Assembly: GCF_019431355.1 (NCBI RefSeq)
Contig: NZ_CP080269.1
Location: 3,995,001 to 4,059,000 of the forward strand
Source: Paenibacillus sp. R14(2021)
GTDB lineage: Bacteria; Bacillota; Bacilli; Paenibacillales; Paenibacillaceae
Direction of reading: 5' to 3'
Length of the DNA: 64,000 nt
Made by a program: the position numbers and the translations under genes. Of this stretch, positions 1-11,223 are shown one piece after another. The notes beneath the pieces are model-generated. The model searched no databases and was not told the origin of the DNA. It saw nothing but the letters and a program-made list of their open reading frames with translations. Within the stretch, counting starts at the first letter, position 1. Each line of letters begins with the position of its first letter.

Positions 1-1995
<1,995 letters not shown>

Positions 1996-2121
1996 TATTG
2001 AACCCTGTTAAGGGGTTCACTTCGGAAACTAACGTTAACATCTTCGTTCAGCTAAGTAATGACCTTCGCAAAGGTTCGTATCCAGTTTTCAGGGTGAAAG
2101 ACAGCTCTGTATGTACATCGT

Positions 2122-2238
2122 TTGGTGGCGATGGCGGAGGGGAACCACGCGTACCCATCCCGAACACGACCGTTAAGCCCTCCAGCGCCGATGGTACTTG
2201 GACCGCAGGGTCCTGGGAGAGTAGGACGTTGCCAAGCA
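2122..2238 (+). rRNA. rrf: 5S ribosomal RNA
   Basis: A complete 5S rRNA of about 117 nt follows the 23S gene by about 125 bp. The typical segments GGGGAACCACGCGTACCCATCC and CCGAACACG are recognisable, and the two ends (TTTGGTGGCGATGG and CGTTGCCAAGC) can form the closing helix. No tRNA genes follow; a terminator comes directly after, so this is the end of the rrn operon. End positions are accurate to a few bases. Confidence 0.96.
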
Positions 2239-2243
2239 CGAAC

Positions 2244-2276
2244 AACCGATCGCAGTTTCTGCGATCGGTTTTTTGT
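2244..2276 (+). terminator. rrn operon terminator
   Basis: A perfect 11-bp stem (AACCGATCGCA with TGCGATCGGTT, five-base loop) is followed by a T run. It ends the 23S-5S transcript. Confidence 0.93.
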
Positions 2277-2328
2277 TGCTTTCAACTAAAAAGTCAGCTG
2301 CTATCCGCTGGGCTTCGCTGGAAGCCCA

Positions 2329-2859
2329 TTAACGGTGATAAAAGCTGACTTCGTTTGATGCGATTTTGAGTATACCTTCGCGCTTTGCTTTTTTTAATCT
2401 TCGTACAACAACAAGCCGCGGTGCAAGAAACCAAACATGACACATAATTAGACTGATCATCGTTGCTTCGTTGGCCCAAGGATAGAAGACTCCTATCGCA
2501 CATAATCCAAGCCATAGTAAATGACGGTGCAGCCTCCGGAATAAACCAAGTTCGATATGCGCAGTCGGGATGTAACCGATCCAAGGTGCAACAACTCTCC
2601 ATCCCCAACGCCTGTAATCCGGCTCATCTACACGTATAAGTGTCAGGCGAATGATAATGAAATGGATAATTTGGGTGCCAATAATGCCGATTCCCAATGC
2701 TTTTACACCCTCTACGCGGTACATAATAAGCAGGAAGATAGCCAGAATGGCTAATACACAGAGATGACTGCGATACAATTCATCACGAACGGTTATTTTT
2801 TGCTTTAGCTGGTACTGGTAGATCGTTGCCTTCTCCTGTTCAGCTAGCTTGCCTCGCAT
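2329..2859 (-). CDS. Hypothetical membrane protein
   Basis: A 176-residue protein of unknown function, read against the rrn operon. It has two closely spaced hydrophobic segments at about residues 33-68, further hydrophobic stretches at about 110-150, and a short basic cytoplasmic start, so it is probably an integral membrane protein with about four spans. The ATG at 2859 is preceded by an AAAGGA ribosome site 11 bases upstream. Genes of this sort are seen beside gin/yaaO in Paenibacillus-like genomes, but I recognise no named family. It stands alone and converges on the 5S terminator. Confidence 0.75.
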   Translation of the reverse strand: MRGKLAEQEKATIYQYQLKQKITVRDELYRSHLCVLAILAIFLLIMYRVEGVKALGIGIIGTQIIHFIIIRLTLIRVDEPDYRRWGWRVVAPWIGYIPTAHIELGLFRRLHRHLLWLGLCAIGVFYPWANEATMISLIMCHVWFLAPRLVVVRRLKKAKREGILKIASNEVSFYHR

Positions 2860-3014
2860 GATATCGTCAATCCTTTCATCAATCTACATCAATGTATCGG
2901 ATTTTATGGAGCTATTATGAAGACCTGCCCATCAAAAGAAGTACAAGCAGCACGTCACCATTCTGGGCGTTGCAACATAAACTGTATTACTATTTGAAAT
3001 GGGCTATGAAAGTC

Positions 3015-3044
3015 GTATAGGTTGCTAGACTTTGTGGCATACTA
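3015..3044 (+). promoter_or_regulatory. Sigma-F/sigma-G-type promoter of gin
   Basis: GTATA (3015-3019) and CATACTA (3038-3044) are separated by 18 bp, matching the forespore sigma-G consensus GYATR-N17/18-CATNNTA, which overlaps the sigma-F consensus. It lies 40 bp before the gin start codon. In B. subtilis the equivalent gene csfB is transcribed in the forespore, so the match is functionally sensible. Confidence 0.7.
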
Positions 3045-3083
3045 GTAACAATGGCATATTTTATTACAATGAGGTGAAGCGAA

Positions 3084-3272
3084 ATGACGGAACAACCTTC
3101 AAGCAGTGCGTGCATTATATGCGGTCATGAGAAACAGGAAGGTATTCGGATTATTGATGAATTTATATGCGAATCGTGCGAAAGCGAAATGGTCCGCACA
3201 GAGGTACAGGATGCGAAGTATCCATTTTTTATTCATCAGCTAAGACGCATCTGGCTTCAAAATAATGCATAG
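3084..3272 (+). CDS. csfB: Sigma-G inhibitor Gin (CsfB)
   Basis: A 62-residue protein of the Gin/CsfB family. Gin is a forespore anti-sigma factor that binds sigma-G (and sigma-E) to keep it from acting too early during sporulation. Two Cys pairs, CIICG near residue 10 and CESCE near residue 30, form the expected treble-clef zinc site. Length and position before the yaaO-type gene match the family. The ATG has a GAGGTGA ribosome site. The forespore-type promoter just upstream agrees with its role. Confidence 0.88.
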   Translation: MTEQPSSSACIICGHEKQEGIRIIDEFICESCESEMVRTEVQDAKYPFFIHQLRRIWLQNNA

Positions 3273-3431
3273 ACCCTGCATCCAAGCAGCTATTTAATCC
3301 CTTATTTTTCTCGTGTCGTAGTCATTTATCGAGAGAGATCGGGGGATTTTTTCTTTTCTCCTGCAGTTTATGTCAAGGTCAGAATGATTTATGATGAGAA
3401 CATAAGCAAATAAGAACCAGGGGGAAAAGAT

Positions 3432-4946
3432 TTGTCCGCTTCAGGAAGCCGAATATGGCATTCACCTATATTGGAAGTACTACTTCAACTCCATCGATCG
3501 CAGCCGCTCAGTTTGCATGTACCAGGGCATAAATACGGTCAATCGCTATTGGCCATGCCAGGCATACCTGATGCAGCGCGGCGTATGTTAGAAACCGTGA
3601 TGAACATCGATGTCACGGAGTTATCTATTACTGATGATCTGCATGAACCTACCGGCATGATCGATGAAGCCCAGCGCTTAGCAGCACGGACGTTTGGCGC
3701 GGAGCAGACCTTCTTTCTTGTTGGCGGGAGTACGGCTGGCAATTTGGCGATGCTGCTGTCTGTGTGCGAGCCTGGAGATCTAATTATCGTCCAGCGAAAT
3801 GCTCATAAATCCGTATTAAATGGACTGAAGCTGGCAGGAGCCAAAGCGGTCTTCATGATGCCCGCCAGAGATGTGGCTAGCGGCTTGAATATCGTTCCGC
3901 AATTGTCGCATCTAGAAGATGCGCTGAACCGCTATCCCGAGGCCAAAGCAGTATTTCTCACAAACCCGAGCTATTACGGGCTCAGTGTAGATCTGCGAGC
4001 TTATGTGGATCTCATACATCGGCATGGAAAAATGCTGCTGGTAGATGAAGCTCACGGCGCACATTACGGTCTTCACCCGGCGTTCCCGCCATCTGCTCTT
4101 CTTGCCGGAGCCGATGCGGTTGTTCAATCGACGCATAAGACATTACCGGCGCTGACGATGGGTGCTATGCTTCATGTCCAGGGTGAGCAAATCGACCGAA
4201 CGGCGCTTAGAGAGTCGCTTCGCATGATCCAAAGCTCCAGTCCGTCCTATCCCATCATGGCATCGCTTGATATTACCCGGGCAATGATCGATTTCTACGG
4301 CGGAACTGCATTGTTCCAGCAGGGGTTAGCAACAGCTGCGGCTTTCAGGCATTGGATTATAGAGCAGGATCAATATCGCTTGGTTGAAATGACGGAAGAT
4401 TCATCGATTCAAACGGATCCGCTGCGTATCGTTCTTTGCGATTCCAGCGGTAAATTAACAGGCTTCGAGCTGCAGAAACAGCTGGAACGCTTCAGATGTT
4501 ACGCGGAAATGGCGGACTCCCGTTATGTGGTACTGCTCTTCGGAATGGCTGCCTCGGCGGATGACGCGGCTCGGCTGCAGCAAGCACTGCTTGCAATAGC
4601 AATTGCTTCGGATTCCAACAAGAGCATCACATCGACAAGACCGCAGGAGAAGCCTGTAATCACTGAAATCCCATACCAAATATCTGAGCCCGTGTTATTC
4701 GGCAGATTAGGTGCAAGAAGAAACGGCCATAACGACTCGCAGCGTGTGAACCTTGAGGAAGCCGTCGGTAGAAAGGCGGCAGAAGCAGTCATTCCATATC
4801 CGCCCGGGATTCCCTTACTCTACGAGGGCGAGCTCATCACTTTCGAAGCGGTCGCAGCTATTCGCCAGCTCGTCAATGACGGTGCCAGATGCCAGGGGGC
4901 GGCTGACCCTACTATGCAAACCATTGCCGTCGTATCGCTGGGATAG
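3432..4946 (+). CDS. yaaO: Orn/Lys/Arg decarboxylase family protein (YaaO)
   Basis: A 504-residue PLP-dependent, fold-type I decarboxylase of the Orn/Lys/Arg major family. Enzymes of this group make polyamines from basic amino acids; the substrate of YaaO is not settled. The N-terminal PLP domain shows PLHVPGHKYG near residue 27, the cofactor loop GGSTAGN near 98, VDEAHGAHYG near 204, and the SxHK motif (QSTHKTLPA, Lys near 235) holding the PLP lysine. The C-terminal domain includes PYPPGIPLLYEGE. The start is a TTG behind a CCAGGGGG ribosome site. It directly precedes tmk, as in B. subtilis. Confidence 0.9.
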   Translation: MSASGSRIWHSPILEVLLQLHRSQPLSLHVPGHKYGQSLLAMPGIPDAARRMLETVMNIDVTELSITDDLHEPTGMIDEAQRLAARTFGAEQTFFLVGGSTAGNLAMLLSVCEPGDLIIVQRNAHKSVLNGLKLAGAKAVFMMPARDVASGLNIVPQLSHLEDALNRYPEAKAVFLTNPSYYGLSVDLRAYVDLIHRHGKMLLVDEAHGAHYGLHPAFPPSALLAGADAVVQSTHKTLPALTMGAMLHVQGEQIDRTALRESLRMIQSSSPSYPIMASLDITRAMIDFYGGTALFQQGLATAAAFRHWIIEQDQYRLVEMTEDSSIQTDPLRIVLCDSSGKLTGFELQKQLERFRCYAEMADSRYVVLLFGMAASADDAARLQQALLAIAIASDSNKSITSTRPQEKPVITEIPYQISEPVLFGRLGARRNGHNDSQRVNLEEAVGRKAAEAVIPYPPGIPLLYEGELITFEAVAAIRQLVNDGARCQGAADPTMQTIAVVSLG

Positions 4947-5010
4947 CACATTTACGCGTATGATTGGCTTTGATATGATAGGGGTATAAACAGACAGAGG
5001 AGCACGGCAG

Positions 5011-5637
5011 GTGGAAAAAGGCTTGTTTTTGACGATTGAAGGCGGGGAAGGTGCGGGAAAAACGACATTAATTGCCGAACTTGCCCGATCGCTGCACGAA
5101 CAAGGTAAGAACGTATGGACGACAAGAGAACCTGGAGGCATTCCTATTGCGGAGCAGATTCGCGGTGTTATCCTGGATAAGGGCAATACTGCAATGGATG
5201 CACGGACGGAAGCACTGCTTTATGCGGCAGCAAGACGCCAGCATCTTGTCGAAAAAGTAATGCCTGCGTTATCCCGCGGAGATATTGTCATTTGCGACCG
5301 ATTCATCGACAGCAGCTTGGCTTATCAGGGCTATGCGCGCGGGCTCGGTATCGAGGAGGTTCGATCCATTAACCAGTTTGCGATTGACGACATGATGCCG
5401 GATCTCACATTTTGGCTCGATATTTCTCCGGAAGCCGGTTTAGCCAGAATCAATTCGGCTGAGGAACGAGAAATCAATCGGCTCGATCTGGAAGGTCTCG
5501 CATTCCATAGAGCCGTTCAAGAAGGGTACCGCAAATTGTTGGCTGACGAGCCAAACCGGATCATCCGAATTAATGCCGAACAGCCGCCAAAAACGGTCCT
5601 AAATGACGTGCTTTCTATATTAAAACAGCGATTTTGA
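5011..5637 (+). CDS. tmk: Thymidylate kinase
   Basis: A 208-residue cytoplasmic kinase that phosphorylates dTMP to dTDP with ATP, an essential step in dTTP synthesis. The P-loop GGEGAGKTT is at residues 10-18, the DR motif [13 protein letters not shown] near 95, and a lid region with basic residues near 145-155. The length is typical. The start is a GTG with an AGAGGAG ribosome site upstream. Linked to holB through darA and yaaR as in other Bacillales. Confidence 0.96.
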   Translation: MEKGLFLTIEGGEGAGKTTLIAELARSLHEQGKNVWTTREPGGIPIAEQIRGVILDKGNTAMDARTEALLYAAARRQHLVEKVMPALSRGDIVICDRFIDSSLAYQGYARGLGIEEVRSINQFAIDDMMPDLTFWLDISPEAGLARINSAEEREINRLDLEGLAFHRAVQEGYRKLLADEPNRIIRINAEQPPKTVLNDVLSILKQRF

Positions 5638-5682
5638 AGGATTATTTACATTCGATGTCAAATAATAAGTATAGCACGTTAA

Positions 5683-6105
<423 letters not shown>

Positions 6106-6125
6106 TCATAGGGCGTGAATGAGCA

Positions 6126-6569
6126 ATGAAAATCAATCCCGGCTGGCGTCCGTTAGGTGCGGACCGTTCACGCCCCGATACCGGCTCCAAGCCTGTTGCC
6201 ATGAAAAATTTTGCGGATGTTATGAATGTGCAGGATGAGCAGCGGACGATTGAACAGCTTCAGGAGAAGCTTAAGGATATTCATAATCAAGGCGAAAGGC
6301 TCTCTCGATCCATGACGGTCAGAGAGCTTAAGCTCTATCGCCAAATGGTGAAGCAGTTTCTAGAGGATACCGTTAGACGCGGTATCGGGATGAAGGAAAC
6401 ACGCGGATTCGACCGGCGCGGCCGTACGAAGAGGTACAAGCTGCTTGAGGAAATCGACAGCTCGCTTATATCTATGGGAGAGGAACTCCTGGAGACCGAG
6501 GAAGGACGGCTGAAGCTGCTCCAGACGATCGGCGACATTCGCGGCATACTCATTAATTTGTTCTTCTAA
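6126..6569 (+). CDS. yaaR: YaaR family protein
   Basis: A 147-residue member of the DUF327 (YaaR) family, conserved between darA and holB in Bacillales; the function is unknown. The N-terminal 30 residues look unstructured (Pro/Arg rich). The rest is charged and probably helical, with the family segment RTKRYKLLEEIDSSL near residues 100-114. It starts 20 bp after darA and ends 21 bp before holB, so it is probably part of the tmk-holB operon. Confidence 0.9.
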   Translation: MKINPGWRPLGADRSRPDTGSKPVAMKNFADVMNVQDEQRTIEQLQEKLKDIHNQGERLSRSMTVRELKLYRQMVKQFLEDTVRRGIGMKETRGFDRRGRTKRYKLLEEIDSSLISMGEELLETEEGRLKLLQTIGDIRGILINLFF

Positions 6570-6590
6570 GATAGAAAGGATTTACGCGGT

Positions 6591-7568
6591 ATGAGCATTG
6601 CACAGCTTGCGGGACAACCGAAGGCAAAACGTATTTTGCAATATGCACTGACCAGCGGCAAAGTTTCACATGCCTATTTATTCAGCGGGCCGCCTGGAAG
6701 CGGGCGTATGGGCATGGCGATGGCATTTGCCAAAGCGCTGTTCTGCTCGGAGGCCGGCGATGATGCTTGCGGCCATTGCCTGGAATGCCGAAAATTCGAG
6801 CATGGCAATCAACCGGATTTGCATATCGTCGAGCCTGACGGCAATTCCATTAAAATCGACCAAATTCGCGAGCTTCAAAGAGAGCTTGCTTATCGAAACA
6901 TAAATACAGCCCGGAAAATCTATATCATGCAGCGTGCGGAAACAATGACGCTTCAAGCGGCAAACAGCCTGCTTAAGTTTCTAGAAGAGCCGCAGTCGGC
7001 TGTCGTGGCGATTCTGCTCACCGAGAATGGGCAAGCCATGCTGCCGACGATTAGATCGCGCACGCAGTGGGTGCCTTTCATGCCGCTTGCGCCGCAGGAT
7101 ATGCTGCAAACATTAGCGAATGAAGGCGTGCCGCAGCTTCCAGCGCGCGCAGCTGTGCAGCTCGCGTCAGGTCTTGATGCCTGCAGGGCGTTAACCCAAC
7201 AGAATGGGTTTGCAGAAATGAGAAACGTAGTGATACAATTAGGAAAGGACAGTCTGACCCGGTTCACCGCGGCAATGTTGTCCTTGCAGCAGCAAATTAT
7301 AAAGACGGAGCTAGGCGAGCAGCCGCAGCTTCTTCTATCCATGCTTGTACTTTGGTACAAGGATATGATTCATTATCAAGCAGGAAGACATGAATCACTC
7401 GTTTTTATAGATCAGCTTGATTGGATTGGCAAGCATGCATATGCGCGTTCGGCGGAGGGCTGGGTGGCATGCATGGAACATACACTCGAGGCCGGCAAGC
7501 GCATACGCGCACATGTGTCGCCGCAGTTGGCACTTGAGCAGCTTCTGATCCGCGTACAGGAGGGGTGA
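6591..7568 (+). CDS. holB: DNA polymerase III subunit delta'
   Basis: A 325-residue clamp-loader subunit; delta' helps load the beta sliding clamp during replication. The N-terminal AAA+ fold has a degenerate P-loop, GPPGSGRMGMA, with Arg in place of the Lys of GKT, which is normal for delta' because it does not hydrolyse ATP. A four-Cys zinc module (C..C..C..C around residues 50-67) and the segment LQAANSLLKFLEEP near 120 are present. The next gene starts five bases after its stop. Confidence 0.94.
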   Translation: MSIAQLAGQPKAKRILQYALTSGKVSHAYLFSGPPGSGRMGMAMAFAKALFCSEAGDDACGHCLECRKFEHGNQPDLHIVEPDGNSIKIDQIRELQRELAYRNINTARKIYIMQRAETMTLQAANSLLKFLEEPQSAVVAILLTENGQAMLPTIRSRTQWVPFMPLAPQDMLQTLANEGVPQLPARAAVQLASGLDACRALTQQNGFAEMRNVVIQLGKDSLTRFTAAMLSLQQQIIKTELGEQPQLLLSMLVLWYKDMIHYQAGRHESLVFIDQLDWIGKHAYARSAEGWVACMEHTLEAGKRIRAHVSPQLALEQLLIRVQEG

Positions 7569-7572
7569 ATAG

Positions 7573-8376
7573 TTGTATAACGTCGTTGGTGTCCGTTTTA
7601 AGAAAGCGGGCAAAATCTACTACTTCGATCCCGTCGAATTCAACATTGATAAGGAACAGTTTGTCATTGTTGAGACGGCGAGAGGAATCGAGTATGGCAA
7701 AGTCGTGGTGGGACCAAAACAGGTTGGCGAGTCAGATGTCGTCCTGCCGCTGAAGAAGGTCATTCGCATCGCCGGTGACAACGACGCGAAAATAGTCGAA
7801 GAAAATAAGGCAGCGGCAAAGAATGCTTTTGCTACCTGTCTGGAGAAGATAAGAGATCATCAGTTGAAGATGAAGCTGGTTGATGTTGAGTTTACCTTCG
7901 ATCGGAATAAGATCATCTTCTACTTCACGGCTGAAGGCAGAGTCGATTTCCGCGAGCTGGTTAAGGATTTGGCAAGCGTATTCCGCACGCGGATCGAGCT
8001 TAGACAAATTGGTGTTCGCGATGAAGCGAAGATGCTGGGCGGTATCGGTCCATGCGGCCGCGTGCTGTGCTGCTCGACTTGGCTTGGCGATTTCGAGCCG
8101 GTGTCCATCAAGATGGCGAAGGATCAGAACTTATCGCTAAATCCTACGAAAATTTCCGGATTATGCGGCCGCTTAATGTGCTGCCTCAAATACGAGCATG
8201 ACAATTATGAGAGTGTTCGCGAAGAATTGCCGGCGATCGGCAAGGTGGTCATCACTTCTTATGGCGAAGGCAAAGTAACGGGCATTAACGCAGGAACCAA
8301 ATCGGTTTATGTTCAGTTGTTCGACGTTGGAGGCAAGCCGAAAGAACTGCCGCTGGATGATGTTGTGATCAAATGA
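7573..8376 (+). CDS. ricT: RicT (YaaT), PSP1-domain regulator
   Basis: A 267-residue PSP1-domain protein, one subunit of the RicA-RicF-RicT (Y) complex. In B. subtilis this complex carries iron-sulfur clusters and helps RNase Y mature mRNAs, with effects on sporulation, competence and biofilm formation. Cys-rich motifs GPCGRVLCCSTW (near residue 158) and GLCGRLMCCLKYEH (near 198) are the expected cluster ligands. The start is a TTG five bases after holB, behind an excellent AGGAGGGG ribosome site, so translation is probably coupled. Confidence 0.93.
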   Translation: MYNVVGVRFKKAGKIYYFDPVEFNIDKEQFVIVETARGIEYGKVVVGPKQVGESDVVLPLKKVIRIAGDNDAKIVEENKAAAKNAFATCLEKIRDHQLKMKLVDVEFTFDRNKIIFYFTAEGRVDFRELVKDLASVFRTRIELRQIGVRDEAKMLGGIGPCGRVLCCSTWLGDFEPVSIKMAKDQNLSLNPTKISGLCGRLMCCLKYEHDNYESVREELPAIGKVVITSYGEGKVTGINAGTKSVYVQLFDVGGKPKELPLDDVVIK

Positions 8377-8423
8377 TTACCGGTACTGTGAAATCCGAAG
8401 CTGTATAGCCTTGGGGTGGAAAC

Positions 8424-8825
8424 TTGAAAAAAGACATTTTTAGTGAGATCAGTGAGTTGGAAACGCATTTGGGCAGCTTATATACAGAGCTGGGTACGAT
8501 GAAGCAGAAGATTAAAGCGCTGCTTGAAGAGAATAATCGGCTAAGCATAGAGAACGGCCAGCTGCGCAAAGTATTGAAGCGGGAAACGGCTGTATTTGCG
8601 CCGACGCCGAAATCAGAGCCGATTGTCTTGGATGCGGCAGCTGCCGTTCAAGACGATGCTTCAGAGGAGCCCGTGATGACTGGCGATCCTGCTGCAGTCG
8701 GTCAAGGCTATGACAATTTAGCTCGGCTTTATCATGAAGGCTTTCATATTTGCAACTTGTATTACGGACATTTGCGGACAGAAGGCGACTGTTTGTTCTG
8801 CCTTTCGTTTCTTAATAAAGATTAA
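8424..8825 (+). CDS. yabA: Replication initiation control protein YabA
   Basis: A 133-residue negative regulator of replication initiation, which bridges DnaA and the DnaN clamp. The N-terminal half (about 1-60) is a coiled coil that drives tetramerisation. The C-terminal part carries the zinc motif H-x-C...C-x2-C in [20 protein letters not shown]. The middle region (about 62-95) is an acidic, Ala-rich linker. The start is a TTG behind a TGGGGTGG ribosome site, 47 bp after ricT. A strong terminator follows. Confidence 0.92.
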   Translation: MKKDIFSEISELETHLGSLYTELGTMKQKIKALLEENNRLSIENGQLRKVLKRETAVFAPTPKSEPIVLDAAAAVQDDASEEPVMTGDPAAVGQGYDNLARLYHEGFHICNLYYGHLRTEGDCLFCLSFLNKD

Positions 8826-8828
8826 CGA

Positions 8829-8860
8829 ACAAGACCCTCTTCCGCAGGGTCTTGTTTTTA
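8829..8860 (+). terminator. Terminator after yabA
   Basis: A 10-bp stem (ACAAGACCCT with AGGGTCTTGT) with a seven-base loop and a T run. It closes the tmk-yabA operon, although the next genes continue on the same strand. Confidence 0.9.
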
Positions 8861-8901
8861 TTGAAGAGAACTGAAAATCGATTGGATGAGGAGCATGAAA
8901 C

Positions 8902-9684
8902 GTGGTAAAAGAGGTTATGCTGGCACCGGATGAACGGCTGGATGATCTACTAACGCATCAATTACATATTATTCAAAGCAGAGAAGTGTTCAGCTTCTCG
9001 ATGGATGCGGTGCTGCTGGCACGATTTGCCGCTATTCCACCGCGCGGCAGGATTCTTGACCTGTGTACCGGCAATGGCGTTATTCCGCTCCTTCTGACAA
9101 CGCGAACGAAAGCTGCCATCGACGCGGTGGAAATTCAACCGCGATTGGCTGATATGGCAAAGCGCAGTGTTGAGGCAAACGGCCTGGAGGAACAAATCAC
9201 GATTTACGAAGGCGACCTGCGCGATTTTCATAAGCAGAATGGCCATGGCACCTATGATTTCATCACGGTAAATCCACCCTACATGCCGGCGGGGACGGGC
9301 GATCAGAATGAGAACGAGCATTTTGCAATGGCCAGGCATGAACGCAATGGTACATTGAATGACATTGTCGCTGCTTGCGCAAGATTGGTTCGACCTGGCG
9401 GCCGCATGGCTATGGTTCATCGACCTTCACGCTTAGTAGAAATTCTGGAAACGATGCGTAAATGGAAGCTGGAACCCAAACGAATGAGATTCGTCCATCC
9501 GCATGCAGAGGCGGAATCCAATATGGTACTCATTGAAGCAGCTAGAGACGGGAAGCCTGATATGAAGATGCTGCCTCCGTTAATCGTTTATAATGAAGAG
9601 CGCCAGTATAATGAAGAGTTAATGCAAATTTACTACGGCAATCAGGCAGCTGCAGGCGTGCATACAAAGGAGAACGGTAAATGA
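8902..9684 (+). CDS. yabB: tRNA1(Val) adenine-N6 methyltransferase-like protein (TrmN6/YabB)
   Basis: A 260-residue SAM-dependent methyltransferase. The SAM-binding motif ILDLCTGNGVIPLL is near residues 50-63 and the N6-amino-methylase signature VNPPYMP near 122-128. The family includes TrmN6, which modifies A37 of tRNA1(Val); the exact substrate of the Bacillales member is inferred. The start is GTG. Its last four bases overlap the start of rsmI, so the two are translationally coupled. Confidence 0.9.
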   Translation: MVKEVMLAPDERLDDLLTHQLHIIQSREVFSFSMDAVLLARFAAIPPRGRILDLCTGNGVIPLLLTTRTKAAIDAVEIQPRLADMAKRSVEANGLEEQITIYEGDLRDFHKQNGHGTYDFITVNPPYMPAGTGDQNENEHFAMARHERNGTLNDIVAACARLVRPGGRMAMVHRPSRLVEILETMRKWKLEPKRMRFVHPHAEAESNMVLIEAARDGKPDMKMLPPLIVYNEERQYNEELMQIYYGNQAAAGVHTKENGK

Positions 9685-10574
9685 TTGTACAGCGAAGCTT
9701 CCAAGGAGATGGCACCAAACACGCCACAGGCACGTTATATTTGGTCGGTACGCCGATCGGTAATTTGGAGGATATGACGTTTCGCGCGATCCGAATCTTA
9801 AAAGAAGTCAATCTTATTGCGGCAGAAGATACGCGTCAAACCCGCAAGCTGCTAGCTCATTTCGAAATTAACTCGCGACTGGTCAGCTATCATGAACATA
9901 ATAAGGAAGCGAGCGGTCCTGAGCTTATTCGTTTATTGGAGGAGGGGCAGTCAATCGCGCTTGTCAGCGATGCGGGACTGCCGGCGATCTCTGATCCTGG
10001 CGCAGATCTGGCGGCGGCGGCGGCGGAGCGCGGGTTAACGGTTGTGCCGATTCCGGGAGCCAATGCGGCTTTGTCTGCACTAATCGTCTCAGGCCTGCCG
10101 ACGGAGAAGTTCCTGTTTGCCGGCTTCCCGCCTCGGGATCGCAAACCGCTGAACATATGGCTGCAACGACTGCAGCGTCAAGACAGTACCTTGATCTGTT
10201 ACGAATCGCCGCATCGAATAACGAAGACCTTACCCGCGATGTTAGAGCAGTGGGGCAACCGTAAGATGGCCATGGTCAGAGAATTGACCAAACGGCATGA
10301 GGAAGTTGCGCGCGGCACGATATCGGAATGCATGGCTTGGTTGGAAGAGCATCCGCCGCTCGGCGAGTATTGTCTCGTAGTCGCCGGGATCGGCGCGGAG
10401 GAAGAAGCTGCAGCAAAGCTTGAGGAAACCTCTTGGTGGAGCACGCTCAGCGTCGAAGAGCATGTGGAGCGGTATGAAGTACAGCTTGGAGATCGCAAGG
10501 AAGCGATCAAGCGGGCTGCACAAGACAGAGGGCTGCAGAAGCGGGATGTTTATAATGAAGTTATGAAGAAGTAA
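9681..10574 (+). CDS. rsmI: 16S rRNA (cytidine1402-2'-O)-methyltransferase
   Basis: A 297-residue tetrapyrrole-methylase-fold enzyme that adds the 2'-O-methyl group at C1402 of 16S rRNA, in the decoding centre. The glycine-rich entry motif LYLVGTPIGNLEDMT is near residues 20-34, and AEDTRQTRKLL and VSDAGLPAISDPG follow at about 50 and 93. It overlaps the preceding methylase gene by an ATGA, and is the last gene before the abrB gene on the other strand. Confidence 0.95.
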   Translation: MIVQRSFQGDGTKHATGTLYLVGTPIGNLEDMTFRAIRILKEVNLIAAEDTRQTRKLLAHFEINSRLVSYHEHNKEASGPELIRLLEEGQSIALVSDAGLPAISDPGADLAAAAAERGLTVVPIPGANAALSALIVSGLPTEKFLFAGFPPRDRKPLNIWLQRLQRQDSTLICYESPHRITKTLPAMLEQWGNRKMAMVRELTKRHEEVARGTISECMAWLEEHPPLGEYCLVVAGIGAEEEAAAKLEETSWWSTLSVEEHVERYEVQLGDRKEAIKRAAQDRGLQKRDVYNEVMKK

Positions 10575-10579
10575 GCGAA

Positions 10580-10622
10580 CAAAAAAAAGACCTTCCTGGC
10601 CGATAAGGCCCAGGAAGGCATC
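10580..10622 (-). terminator. Terminator of abrB (minus strand)
   Basis: An 11-bp GC-rich stem (CCTTCCTGGCC with GGCCAGGAAGG apart from one extra base) has its T run on the minus strand, read as the A run at 10580-10588. It therefore terminates abrB; the plus side has no T run, so rsmI termination here is less certain. Confidence 0.8.
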
Positions 10623-10695
10623 AAGGAGTATTTAAAGGTTAGAATTAACAAATGGGATAATGTTATTATAACTGATAATTTTGGATTTGTCTCTC

Positions 10696-10950
10696 TTATT
10701 TTGTTACGGGAGTCGGCATTTCTGTCAGACAAACGTTGCAAACGATTTTGCCTTTGAAATAAGCGACGTTCTCTGCATTGCCGCAGAAGATACATGCAGG
10801 CTCATATTTCTTCAGCATAATGCGTTCGCCGTCTACGTAAATTTCCAGTGCGTCCTTCTCTCCAATTCCAAGCGTACGGCGCAATTCAATTGGAATAACA
10901 ACGCGGCCAAGCTCATCAACTTTACGAACGATACCAGTAGATTTCATCAT
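10696..10950 (-). CDS. abrB: AbrB-type transition-state regulator with Cys-rich tail
   Basis: About 84 residues. The first 50 residues are a nearly standard AbrB swapped-hairpin DNA-binding domain (KSTGIVRKVDELGRVVIPIE), the global repressor of post-exponential genes in Bacillus. The C-terminal part differs from B. subtilis AbrB: it has CIFCG and CNVCL pairs about 20 residues apart, a likely zinc ribbon. I chose the ATG at 10950 (or the adjacent one at 10947) because AAAGGAG lies 11-14 bases upstream; a longer frame begins at 10977 inside the leader. It is the only minus-strand gene between rsmI and rplY, as in other Bacillales. Confidence 0.9.
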   Translation of the reverse strand: MMKSTGIVRKVDELGRVVIPIELRRTLGIGEKDALEIYVDGERIMLKKYEPACIFCGNAENVAYFKGKIVCNVCLTEMPTPVTK

Positions 10951-11223
10951 TTCTTTTCGTTCTCCTTTCATATGCAATAGTCGTCACGATTCGACATAAT
11001 TCTATCATTGAATGTCTATATAATACCAACGTTTCCCAAAATAGTCAACCTGCCATTATCGGCAAAAATGACCAATTGTGACCATATTATCTCTAGAAAT
11101 GGGCACTTGTTTATACTATATATACTACAACAGTGGGGCTCATATTGGAAATGGGATTACGACATCATTCGACAAATATTCGACAGGTTGTGTCGAAATG
11201 GCGAACGCTAAGGAGGCTAAGAA

